41,618 bases of DNA from Planctomycetota bacterium. GTDB lineage: Bacteria > Planctomycetota > Planctomycetia > Pirellulales > UBA7805. Made by a program: the position numbers and the translations under genes. The stretch is from contig JAIOPX010000035.1 in the NCBI GenBank assembly GCA_021413705.1, forward strand, positions 1 to 41,618, read 5' to 3'. A model generated the notes under the pieces. It made no database searches. It had not been told where the DNA came from and saw only the letters and a list, made by a program, of their open reading frames with translations. This document shows positions 34,064 through 41,085 of this stretch, piece after piece. The first letter of the stretch is position 1; the number at the start of each line of letters is the position of its first letter.

Positions 34064-34448
34064 GAATACCCTTCTGTGGAACGTCAAGTTCCTCGCACGT
34101 TCCGTACTTTCGCGCTGCTGCCTGTCTGCTGAGCGCTGCTAGGGAGCGCTAAGTTCTCTTAGCGCTTTGCGAATTCTCCTTTACGTTTTGTTAAGTCCCT
34201 TGAACAATCGCCGCGCCTCCTTTACGCGGGCGTTACTTTTTTTGGCAAATCGTAAGTTCTTGCGGGGCCTAGGTTAACAGTTCAGGATTCTGAACGTCTC
34301 CGTGCAGAAATCGTTACAACCGGCACAAGACGTGCAAACGGTACTTCGCCGATGCCAACGCGGATGTCTCGAGCGCCGTGGAGGCTAACCGGAGCGACGA
34401 CGTAGTCGCACGGGCTGCATTTTTTGCCACGTGAAAGAGGGTTGTTCA
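34064..34448. other. Promoter and leader region of the pilus locus
   Basis: No gene. It contains a perfect hairpin, AGCGCTAAG (34145-34153) with CTTAGCGCT (34158-34166) around a 4-base loop, and the sigma-54-type promoter at 34321-34336. The composition is AT-richer than the genes around it, as expected of a regulatory region. Confidence 0.5.
34321..34336 (+). promoter_or_regulatory. Sigma-54-type promoter of the first prepilin gene
   Basis: CGGCACAAGACGTGCA keeps the GGCAC of the -24 box and TGCA of the -12 box at the right spacing. It is less perfect than the promoter at 35357, but lies at almost the same distance before the start codon (113 bases against 119), which supports it. Confidence 0.55.
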
Positions 34449-34820
34449 GTGAAAAGTTTCGCCATGCACGTTTGGAAGGAAGAGGAAGGATTCCTCACTT
34501 TTGAATGGGTTCTTCTAGTAACTTTGCTGACGATTGGAATTGTCAGCGGCGTCGCGGCTGTTCGCGATGCGACGATCGACGAATTGGGAGACGTGGCCCA
34601 GGCCATGTTGAGCCTCGACCAGTCGTACACGATTGACGATCCGCTGCACATTGCCGTGCATGCCAGGACGACAACTGCCGCGTCGGATTCGCGGTTCCGG
34701 GACCGAATTGTCGGTTTCCGGCATTGCGATCGGACGCACTTTGACGGCCAAGGCCCCCATACCGACTGCAATGCCCACGGTAGTGGGTTTGGCGGCGGTG
34801 GCTACGGCGGCGGATTCTGA
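34449..34820 (+). CDS. Flp/Tad-type prepilin, first of three tandem paralogues
   Basis: A 123-residue protein from the GTG at 34449, chosen because AGAGGG lies 8 bases upstream and because the paralogue at 35491 also starts with GTG-AAA. Residues after the basic leader read EEEGFLTFEWVLLVTLLTIGIVSG: Gly before the cut, Glu at +5, then a hydrophobic helix, which is the site cut by TadV/CpaA-type peptidases. The helix continues into VRDATIDELGDVAQAMLSLDQSYTI, nearly identical to the second copy. The C-terminal part is variable and ends in Gly-rich GSGFGGGGYGGGF. Likely a structural or minor pilin of the pilus encoded downstream. Confidence 0.82.
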   Translation: MKSFAMHVWKEEEGFLTFEWVLLVTLLTIGIVSGVAAVRDATIDELGDVAQAMLSLDQSYTIDDPLHIAVHARTTTAASDSRFRDRIVGFRHCDRTHFDGQGPHTDCNAHGSGFGGGGYGGGF

Positions 34821-35072
34821 CGCTACACGGGGTTCCCACGCCGGGGGTTCGTCCTCTGGCCTGGGTTCCCCAAAGGGTGTGGCGTGTGACGGATTACCAG
34901 CGTTTTGCAAAAGGCTACGGGTTTGACGGTGCCTACCGTGTGTGTGTGCCCAGGCGCGTGTCGGACCGATGGATGCAGCGTGGCGAAGCAGGATGCCTCC
35001 GCGGCTTGGCTTAGCGGCTAAGTCGCGGGGGATCCTCGCCCGCCATTTTCTTTTTCGGGGATGCTCTCCCGA

Positions 35073-35181
35073 GTAGGTCAGGCTGTTGCCTGACGCTTCA
35101 CAGAAGTGGGATGGGAAAAGGCCGGCGTAGCGATGGCCTCATCGTGATGCGATCCGATCGTCAGGCAACAACCTGACCTAC
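35073..35181. repeat. Inverted repeat element with palindromic ends
   Basis: GTAGGTCAGGCTGTTGCCTG at the left end is mirrored by CAGGCAACAACCTGACCTAC at the right end, about 109 bases apart in total. Each end is itself a small palindrome (TCAGGC-N4-GCCTGA at the left). This is the form of a small nonautonomous mobile or REP-like element. Confidence 0.7.
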
Positions 35182-35356
35182 CCTCCCTAACTATTATTCC
35201 GGCGCTCTATTTTCTATACGCCGGCACGATTCATTTCCGAAACATTCTCCGTTTCGGACAACCGCTGGCGCCAAATCTGTGACGCAGCGCAAGTCATTGC
35301 CAGGTCTTGGCTAACGCCCAGTTCCGAGGCTTTCTCGCACGTTCTCTTAAGGCTCT

Positions 35357-35372
35357 TGGTACGCAAGCTGCA
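35357..35372 (+). promoter_or_regulatory. Sigma-54 promoter of the second prepilin gene
   Basis: TGGTACGCAAGCTGCA agrees with TGGCACG-N4-TTGCA at all but two positions and has the exact GG-N10-GC spacing. It lies 119 bases before the GTG start of prepilin 2. Sigma-54 control of pilin genes is known from type IV pili of other bacteria. Confidence 0.7.
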
Positions 35373-35490
35373 TAGTACCGGCCCAACCATGCTGTCTACC
35401 CAGGGCACACACACATTGGGTAGCGGCCGGATGCCGCAGTGTAGCGGCAACCGTGGAATTTTCCGTAGCCACGCTGTAAGGAGTTTTTTT

Positions 35491-35829
35491 GTGAAGAAGA
35501 TTGCGCTTGCCATGTGGAGTGAAGATCAGGGCTTCCTGACCTTCGAGTGGATTCTGTTGGTCACCCTGCTGACCATCGGCATCGTCAGCGGCATTACTGC
35601 CGTCCGCGACGCCACCATCGATGAACTGGGCGACGTCGCTCAGGCTATGTTGAGCCTCGACCAGTCGTACACCATCGCAGGCGGTCTGCGTGTGGTGGTC
35701 CACGAGACGGGCGATGCCTCGACCGGTTCGGATTCGAACTTCGGCGACCGGGTATTCGGGTTCAGCCACTGCGGACGCACGTCGTATGACGGCCCGCCGG
35801 CCACCGATTGCAACCCTGTCAATAACTAA
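35491..35829 (+). CDS. Flp/Tad-type prepilin, second paralogue
   Basis: A 112-residue protein from the GTG at 35491, with AAGGAG seven bases before it. It reads KKIALAMWSEDQG, then FLTFEWILLVTLLTIGIVSG: prepilin cleavage site with Glu at +5. The region TAVRDATIDELGDVAQAML is almost the same as in prepilin 1, which shows recent duplication; the C-terminal 45 residues differ apart from the shared SDS-F-DR--GF-HC-RT-DG pattern with conserved cysteines. It has the strongest promoter and ribosome-binding site of the three and is the best candidate for the major pilin. Confidence 0.85.
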   Translation: MKKIALAMWSEDQGFLTFEWILLVTLLTIGIVSGITAVRDATIDELGDVAQAMLSLDQSYTIAGGLRVVVHETGDASTGSDSNFGDRVFGFSHCGRTSYDGPPATDCNPVNN

Positions 35830-35876
35830 CAACGTCACGGCGGGCAAAAGGCTCGCAGCGTGGTGAAGGACTACGG

Positions 35877-35910
35877 CCGCGGTACGGCGGATAATTCCGC
35901 CGTACCGCGG
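35877..35910 (+). terminator. Perfect 15-bp hairpin between prepilins 2 and 3
   Basis: CCGCGGTACGGCGGA (35877-35891) pairs with its exact reverse complement at 35896-35910 around a TAAT loop. Only CTTTCC follows, not a full T-run. It probably causes partial termination or protects the 3' end of the prepilin 2 message, which would let pilin 2 exceed the downstream genes in amount. Confidence 0.6.
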
Positions 35911-35946
35911 GCCTTTCCTGAAATATCTTTTCTCAAGGAACCTGCT

Positions 35947-36261
35947 GTGTCCTGCAAACTCTTGCTGCAACGCGCCTGGCGCGAAGACCAAGGATTCATG
36001 ACCTTCGAATGGGTGTTGCTGTTGACGCTCCTGGTAATCGGTGTCGTGGCCGGGCTGACCGGCGCACGCGACGCCATCATCGACGAACTGGCTGACGTTT
36101 CGGAAGCCGTCGTCCACATCGACCAGAGCTACAGCATTGCACCGTTTACGGATACGTGTAATGGTCAGGGAGAGCCGGTCAATGCACCGGGCTTCTCGTT
36201 CCAAGACTCGCTGCCGGCCATCGATCGTTGTGGCCGGGTGAGCGCACCTTCGGGGCAATAG
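35947..36261 (+). CDS. Flp/Tad-type prepilin, third and more diverged paralogue
   Basis: A 104-residue protein from the GTG at 35947 (AAGGAA eight bases upstream); the frame is open further upstream but crosses the hairpin. AWREDQG precedes FMTFEWVLLLTLLVIGVVAG, again with Glu at +5 of the cleavage site. It continues TGARDAIIDELADVSEAVVHIDQSYSI, homologous to the other two but less alike. No promoter is seen between it and the hairpin, so it is read through from prepilin 2. It probably serves as a minor pilin. Confidence 0.8.
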   Translation: MSCKLLLQRAWREDQGFMTFEWVLLLTLLVIGVVAGLTGARDAIIDELADVSEAVVHIDQSYSIAPFTDTCNGQGEPVNAPGFSFQDSLPAIDRCGRVSAPSGQ

Positions 36262-36293
36262 TCGCCGGGGCAATCGTTATTGAGGAATACTTC

Positions 36294-36833
36294 GTGAATA
36301 CGCTCAGTCTGTTCTTTGTCGCCGGCGTGGCCCTCTATGTGGGCTTGGCCGCGGTGATCGACATTCGGCAACATCGCGTGCCGAACTACTTGACCGTTCC
36401 GGCCGCCTTGGCCGGTTTGGCGTTTCATTGCTTCGCACCTGGCGGCTGGGGACTTGGGGTGTCGCTGGCCGGTTTCGCCGTCGGATTCGGCTTGTTGCTC
36501 TTGCCGTGGCTCTTTGGCGGCGGCGGCATGGGGGACGTGAAGTTGCTGGCCGCGCTGGGAGCCTGGTTGGGCCCGATGCTGATGTTGGTGGCATTTGCCC
36601 TGAGCATCCTGACGGCCGCCTTGCTGGCCCTAAGCGTTCTGACCTGGGTGGTGGTGACGGCCGGCTTTCAGAAAGCACAGCGCAACTATCTCGGTGGACG
36701 GATTGGAAACATACAACAACCGCAATCAGACGAACCACGGACCCGTCGGCACCGGCTGTTGCCGTTTGCAGTGCCGGTGGCCTTGAGTGTCTGGTCGATG
36801 CTCGCCTGGATGGTAGTCCAGGGGAGACTGTAG
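36294..36833 (+). CDS. cpaA: Prepilin peptidase of the Tad system (TadV/CpaA, A24 family)
   Basis: A 179-residue membrane protein from the GTG at 36294, with GAGGA eight bases upstream, 32 bases after prepilin 3. The two catalytic Asp residues of the aspartic A24 peptidases are present: Asp23 in AVIDIRQHRVPN and Asp81 in GGMGDVKLLAALG. There is no N-methylating cysteine domain, as expected for Tad-type short peptidases. It should cleave the three prepilins and the TadE-like protein at their Gly sites. The C-terminal extension after the fourth helix is hydrophilic (QQPQSDEPRTRRHR) and ends in another helix. Confidence 0.92.
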   Translation: MNTLSLFFVAGVALYVGLAAVIDIRQHRVPNYLTVPAALAGLAFHCFAPGGWGLGVSLAGFAVGFGLLLLPWLFGGGGMGDVKLLAALGAWLGPMLMLVAFALSILTAALLALSVLTWVVVTAGFQKAQRNYLGGRIGNIQQPQSDEPRTRRHRLLPFAVPVALSVWSMLAWMVVQGRL

Positions 36834-36838
36834 ACACA

Positions 36839-36979
36839 GGCGAGCGGGGGGCGTAAGCCCCCTGTTGAAGAGGACGCGCGAAATCCAATGTTACTGAACA
36901 ACTTAAAAAATAGCGTAACGGATCAGTGGGTCGCGCCCGGCATCCGGTGCCAACGGGTGGCTTACGCCCCCCGCTCGCC
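36839..36979. repeat. Repeat element with perfect 21-bp inverted ends, overlapping the start of the TadE-like gene
   Basis: The arm at 36839-36859 (beginning GGCGAGCGGGGGGCGTAAGC) is exactly complementary to 36959-36979. The element is about 141 bases long and begins right after the cpaA stop. Its right part, including the whole right arm, is read as codons 1-30 of the next gene. Confidence 0.75.
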
Positions 36980-37421
36980 AAGAGAAGTGCGGCGCCGACG
37001 GGGGATGCTCTCGGTCGAGTTAGTGCTGACGTTGCCGATCCTCTTGATGGCGGTCGTCGGCGCGGTGTTGTTGAGCCAGATGCTGATGTCCTATCAGGCG
37101 GTCAGCGCCGCAGCTGGTAACGGAGCTCGCGAAGGAACGATGCCGGGCGCCACGGCGCTGAGCGTGCGAGAAGTAATATTGCGGAGTGTTGCCGGTTGGC
37201 GATTGGCCACCGACCCCAACGATGTGGCAGTAGCGGTTCGAGTCAATGGCGTGTCGCTTTCCGATGATCCGGGAGCGTTGGCTGCTTCGGCCACCTGCGA
37301 TGAGATCTCGGTCACCGTCAAAGTAGACACGGTCAAAGCAGTGCCGGACATGCTCAAGGCGTTTGGATTGTCCATCGCCGGACAGAAGCTGGAAACAACA
37401 ATTCGGATGCGAAAAGAATAG
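36888..37421 (+). CDS. tadE: TadE-like pseudopilin of the Tad pilus
   Basis: Up to 177 residues from the ATG at 36888; the start is uncertain because residues 1-30 come from the repeat element, and a GTG at 36957 is an alternative. RRRRGMLSVELVLTLPILLMAVVG is a pseudopilin signature: basic leader, Gly, Glu at +5, hydrophobic helix, as in TadE/TadF. The rest (AAAGNGAREGTMPGATALSV and a beta-rich tail with VTVKVDTV) fits TadE-like proteins. It should be processed by the upstream peptidase and help initiate pilus assembly. Confidence 0.8.
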   Translation: MLLNNLKNSVTDQWVAPGIRCQRVAYAPRSPREVRRRRGMLSVELVLTLPILLMAVVGAVLLSQMLMSYQAVSAAAGNGAREGTMPGATALSVREVILRSVAGWRLATDPNDVAVAVRVNGVSLSDDPGALAASATCDEISVTVKVDTVKAVPDMLKAFGLSIAGQKLETTIRMRKE

Positions 37422-37422
37422 T

Positions 37423-37468
37423 AGGGGACTGTCCCAATTTTTGGGAACCAAAAATGGGACTGTCCCCT
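37423..37468. repeat. Short palindromic element after the TadE-like gene, possible terminator
   Basis: AGGGGACTGTCCCA (37423-37436) and TGGGACTGTCCCCT (37455-37468) are complementary apart from the central base, with an inner stem TTTTTGG/CCAAAAA. It begins 2 bases after the stop codon. The sequence is of a kind dispersed between genes; it may also reduce read-through into cpaB. Confidence 0.65.
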
Positions 37469-37513
37469 TTGCTCCCCAATCAACAACGATCGGCAACCTA
37501 AGGAGTTCGTCAC

Positions 37514-38404
37514 GTGAAACGCATCAGTCCCGGTACCGTCACTTTGGCGATTGTGGCCATCTTGTTCGGCCTCGTCACCGCCTACTCCATCCGCCGCTAC
37601 TTGTCCGATTCCGGCCCGCAGGGGGTGGAAGTGGTGGTGGCCAAGTTCAACCTGCCGCGCTTCGCCCGGCTTCAGGAAGCCAACCTGGAAGTCGTTCGGA
37701 TGCCGGCGACCAAGGTGCCCGAAGGCTCGATCCGCACCGTCGGCGCCGCCGTCTCCCGCCTCGTCGAGACGACCGTCGCAGCGGGACAACCCGTGTTGCA
37801 AAGCAGTCTGTATCCCATCGACGGCGAACCTGTCATGTCCGACAAGATCCCGCCAGGAATGAGGGCCGTGACGATCTCCGTCAACGAAGCGGCGGCCTTA
37901 GCCGGCGTGTTGCTGCCGGAATCGAACGTCGATGTGATGATCACCGCCAACGGAAACCATCCCGATTTCCCCGGCAATGTCACCGCCACGCTGGTGCGCA
38001 ATGTGAAGGTTCTGGCCACGAGCCAGCAGCGGCATCGCTTTTCGGAGAACAGTGCCCGTCCGCTGCGAACCATCACGCTGGCCGTCACCGCCGAACAGGC
38101 CAACAAGCTGATCCTAGGCCAGCAGTATGGCCAACTCAGCGTCGCCTTACGGAGCGGCCACGATGGCGAAATTGCCAGCGCTGGCAACTCGGCCAATCTG
38201 GTCAGCCCCCGCGAACTGCTGGGTTTGCCTCCTGCCCGGCGCGGCCTGCCGATCAAGGCGCAGATCTGGCGCGGCACGAGCATGTCGGAAACGACCTTCC
38301 AGCCAGAACTGATCGATGAGGCAGAGCAAGCCACCGTGGCGGCGGAGAACTCCCGCCAGACAATGCCGACGAGCATCGGGTTGATTCCTCCGAGGACGCA
38401 CTGA
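37514..38404 (+). CDS. cpaB: Flp pilus assembly protein CpaB/RcpC
   Basis: A 296-residue protein from the GTG at 37514, with AAGGAG eight bases upstream. An N-terminal membrane anchor (LAIVAILFGLVTAYSI) precedes an SAF domain (VVVAKFNLPRFARLQEANLEV to SRLVETTVAAGQPVLQSSLYP) and the RcpC domain (IPPGMRAVTISVNEAAALAGVLLPESNVDVMIT, TLVRNVKVLATSQQ, ITLAVTAEQANKLILGQQYGQLSVALRS). CpaB supports the outer-membrane secretin in Tad systems. The secretin gene that usually follows is not here; the next gene is TadG-like. Confidence 0.92.
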   Translation: MKRISPGTVTLAIVAILFGLVTAYSIRRYLSDSGPQGVEVVVAKFNLPRFARLQEANLEVVRMPATKVPEGSIRTVGAAVSRLVETTVAAGQPVLQSSLYPIDGEPVMSDKIPPGMRAVTISVNEAAALAGVLLPESNVDVMITANGNHPDFPGNVTATLVRNVKVLATSQQRHRFSENSARPLRTITLAVTAEQANKLILGQQYGQLSVALRSGHDGEIASAGNSANLVSPRELLGLPPARRGLPIKAQIWRGTSMSETTFQPELIDEAEQATVAAENSRQTMPTSIGLIPPRTH

Positions 38405-38410
38405 TGTGCG

Positions 38411-38522
38411 TGTTTAGCGGCGTGGGCACCGCCCCGCGCTTTTGGGGACGGATAGTGACACATGAATAATGTTCAACGGCCGCAGCGAAGAAAAACGGCG
38501 AGCGTTGCTCGCCCGCTAAACA
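38411..38522. repeat. Inverted repeat element overlapping the start of the TadG-like gene
   Basis: TGTTTAGCGG (38411-38420) is exactly complementary to CCGCTAAACA (38513-38522), and a smaller palindrome, GGCGAGC-GTT-GCTCGCC, lies just inside the right end. The right part encodes about residues 1-20 of the next protein (TASVARPLN). Confidence 0.65.
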
Positions 38523-39646
38523 TGCGCCGGCGGGGAGCGATCGCGCTGTTGTTCATGGTTTTCATGGTCATCTGTGTTCTGGTAGCTGCCTTGGCAATCA
38601 ACTGGTCCTATCTGGTGACGGTGCAACGCCACATGCGGCAGGTGGGCGATGCTATGGCTCTGGCCGGCGCGGCCGTGCTGCCGGACGAGGGACTACTTCG
38701 CGATCAGCCAGCCGACCAAACCGATGACCGGGACGCCGCCCTGGCTGAAGTCGAACGACTTCGCCTCGCCAATCTCCGCGGAGTCGCCAAGCCGCTGGCC
38801 ATCCACGAAGACGACGTGACCGTAACACCAGGACGTGTACCAAATATTGCAGCCCGGCTGGGAGACCGGCAGTTTATCGAGTCACCTCCCTACAACGCCG
38901 TGCGGATCGACATTCTGCGCCGCCGTGATGGAGCGCACCCTGTGACGCACCTGATGAGCGGAATCGCTGGCGCCGAACCGGTAGACGTGCCCGCCTCCTC
39001 CATTGCAGCTATTGACGATCAACTGATCGGCTTCCGCCCGACCGCTCGCGCCACTGCCCCGCTGTTGCCCCTGGCCATTAGCGAAGCGGCCTGGAACAAT
39101 CGCACCGACCAGGACACCAACGGCATTCGCGAAGCCGTGCTGCGGCTGCGCACAGGCGATCCGGCCAGTGTTGCCGAGGCCAATGGAGCAGTCGTTGATT
39201 TTAGCTCCGTGGCGGTGGACTGGGCCCGCATTCACAATCAGCTTGCCGGCGGCGTGCGCCGCGATGAGCTTGTGGACGGGCGACTTGGCCCCGTTGGGCC
39301 GGGTGGTTCTTCACAACCCGCTCCGCTGGCTCTGCCCGCCGTGCTACAAACTCCCAACGATGCCGAGACCCAAACACTCGTGCAATTGCTCAATGAAATT
39401 GCCACCAGTCGCGACCCGCGACGGGCCATACCCATGTTTCGCAATTACGATGCCGGTAAAGCTGAAGTGATCGGCTTCGTTGCTGTTCGCGTGCTCGGAG
39501 CCGAAAGCGAATCGCAAGGATCCACGGCGCCGCCGCGATTGAAGGTCGTGCTCGAACCTTGCCACCTGATTCATGCCACCGCCTGGACCGATGCGGCCGT
39601 GGCGCTGCACAACCCTTACATCTTCAAACTTCGCCTGCTGCAATAG
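38462..39646 (+). CDS. tadG: TadG-like protein (TadG N-terminal domain), Tad pilus
   Basis: A 394-residue protein. After a repeat-derived front of about 20 residues, RRRGAIALLFMVFMVICVLVAALAINWSYLVTVQRHMRQVGDAMALAGA, cited here in part, is the TadG N-terminal domain with one membrane helix. The rest is extracytoplasmic without a von Willebrand A motif (no DxSxS), so it is shorter than classical TadG. The start at ATG 38462 lies inside the repeat; a later ATG (38522) at MRRRGAIALLF would give a protein free of repeat sequence and is a real alternative. It probably anchors or stabilises the pilus in the envelope. Confidence 0.8.
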   Translation: MNNVQRPQRRKTASVARPLNMRRRGAIALLFMVFMVICVLVAALAINWSYLVTVQRHMRQVGDAMALAGAAVLPDEGLLRDQPADQTDDRDAALAEVERLRLANLRGVAKPLAIHEDDVTVTPGRVPNIAARLGDRQFIESPPYNAVRIDILRRRDGAHPVTHLMSGIAGAEPVDVPASSIAAIDDQLIGFRPTARATAPLLPLAISEAAWNNRTDQDTNGIREAVLRLRTGDPASVAEANGAVVDFSSVAVDWARIHNQLAGGVRRDELVDGRLGPVGPGGSSQPAPLALPAVLQTPNDAETQTLVQLLNEIATSRDPRRAIPMFRNYDAGKAEVIGFVAVRVLGAESESQGSTAPPRLKVVLEPCHLIHATAWTDAAVALHNPYIFKLRLLQ

Positions 39647-39679
39647 TGCGGCCGGACCGATTGCCGGAGCGAGAGAACT

Positions 39680-41044
39680 ATGATGATCGACCGACCAGAT
39701 CGCCACTCCTTCGAGGAGTACGCCGACGAGCCGTCTTCGTCTTCGGCCGCCACTGGCACCGAAGCGGAGTTTCAGCGGCTCAAGACGCGTGTCCATCGCG
39801 AATTGATTGAATCACTCGACCTGTCGCGGATCGGCGAAATTGACGATTCCCGGCTCCGCAGGCATGTGCGCGGATTGGCCGAGGGGATGTTGCGCAATCG
39901 TCAGGAGTTGCTCTCGGCACGGGATGAGGAGCGGCTAGTCGATGAGCTGATGGCCGAATCGTTTGGCCTCGGCCCGCTAGAGCCCTATCTGCAAGATCCG
40001 GACGTAACCGACATCCTGGTCAACGGCCCGTATGAAGTGTTCGTCGAGCGTTTTGGACGCCTGCAAGAAACCAACACGGTATTCGCCGACGAAGAACACC
40101 TGATGCAAATCATCACCCGCGTGGTTAGCCGCGTGGGTCGTCGGATCGACGAGTTGTCGCCGATGGTCGATGCACGATTGCCGGACGGATCGCGTATCAA
40201 CGCGATCATTCCGCCGCTGTCGCTCTCCGGCCCGGTGTTGTCGATCCGACGCTTCGGCCACAAACCGCTCTCCATTGACGACCTGCTGGAGCATGGCTCG
40301 GTCGCACCCGAGATGGTCCACTTTCTTCGTGCGGCCGTCGAGGGGCGCATCAACCTGATGGTCAGCGGCGGCACCGGCAGCGGCAAGACGACGATGCTCA
40401 ATGCTCTGAGCCGGTTCATTCCGCGCGGACAGCGTTTGGTCACCATCGAAGACTCGGCCGAACTGATGCTGCAGCGAAAGCATGTCGTGACGTTGGAAAC
40501 ACGACCCGCCGGCACGGAAACCACCGGCGAAGTGACGCAACGCGATTTATTGCGAAATGCTTTGCGTATGCGTCCCGACCGGATCGTGATCGGCGAAGTC
40601 CGCGGCCCGGAAGCGCTCGACATGCTCCAGGCGATGAACACCGGCCACGAAGGTTCACTCACCACGATCCACGCCAACGACGCTCGCGACGCGCTATCGC
40701 GGCTGGAAGTGATGGTCAGCATGGCTGGCTTCGAGTTGCCGGCCACCGTGGTGCGCCGCTATGTGGCCTCGGCCATCACGCTGGTGGTCCATCTCGCCCG
40801 GCTCCAGGGTGGAGCCCGCCGAGTGATGCGAATCTGCGAGTTGACCGGCGTCGATGACGGCGACTACGCAATGCAAGAGATTTTCAGCTTCAAGCAGCAA
40901 GGTGTGGACGGCACCGGGATGGCCATGGGCGATTTCCACGCCACCGGCAATGTGCCGAAGTTGACAACGCGCCTGGCCGAAATGGGAATCGATCTGCCAG
41001 CCAGTCTCTTTGCTGCCCGTAAGCTCGAAGCCAAAGAACATTGA
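39680..41044 (+). CDS. cpaF: Tad pilus assembly ATPase CpaF/TadA
   Basis: A 454-residue cytoplasmic ATPase of the type II/IV secretion family from the ATG at 39680 (GAGAG upstream; ATG 39683 equally possible). An N-terminal helical region ([16 protein letters not shown], then [22 protein letters not shown]) leads to the ATPase: Walker [10 protein letters not shown] (about 229-237), Asp-box [10 protein letters not shown], Walker-B region [34 protein letters not shown] with His box. All catalytic motifs are intact. It powers extrusion of the Flp pilin fibre together with TadB/TadC. Confidence 0.96.
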   Translation: MMIDRPDRHSFEEYADEPSSSSAATGTEAEFQRLKTRVHRELIESLDLSRIGEIDDSRLRRHVRGLAEGMLRNRQELLSARDEERLVDELMAESFGLGPLEPYLQDPDVTDILVNGPYEVFVERFGRLQETNTVFADEEHLMQIITRVVSRVGRRIDELSPMVDARLPDGSRINAIIPPLSLSGPVLSIRRFGHKPLSIDDLLEHGSVAPEMVHFLRAAVEGRINLMVSGGTGSGKTTMLNALSRFIPRGQRLVTIEDSAELMLQRKHVVTLETRPAGTETTGEVTQRDLLRNALRMRPDRIVIGEVRGPEALDMLQAMNTGHEGSLTTIHANDARDALSRLEVMVSMAGFELPATVVRRYVASAITLVVHLARLQGGARRVMRICELTGVDDGDYAMQEIFSFKQQGVDGTGMAMGDFHATGNVPKLTTRLAEMGIDLPASLFAARKLEAKEH

Positions 41045-41085
41045 ACCCCTCATCCCTAACCCCTCAACCCTAGCCCCTACTCCCC

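Larger units (their letters stand above)
34821..35490. other. Intergenic region between prepilin genes 1 and 2
   Basis: About 670 bases without a supported gene. It holds the inverted repeat element at 35073-35181, a hairpin TCCGAAAC/GTTTCGGA (35236-35243 with 35251-35258), and the sigma-54 promoter at 35357-35372. No decayed pilin copy could be read in the remaining sequence. Confidence 0.5.

Noticed and set aside
41049-41080. C-rich near-repeat (CCCTAACCCCTCAACCCTAG) that looks telomere-like or CRISPR-like
   Set aside because: It is only a short low-complexity spacer between cpaF and tadB, without spacers or further units.
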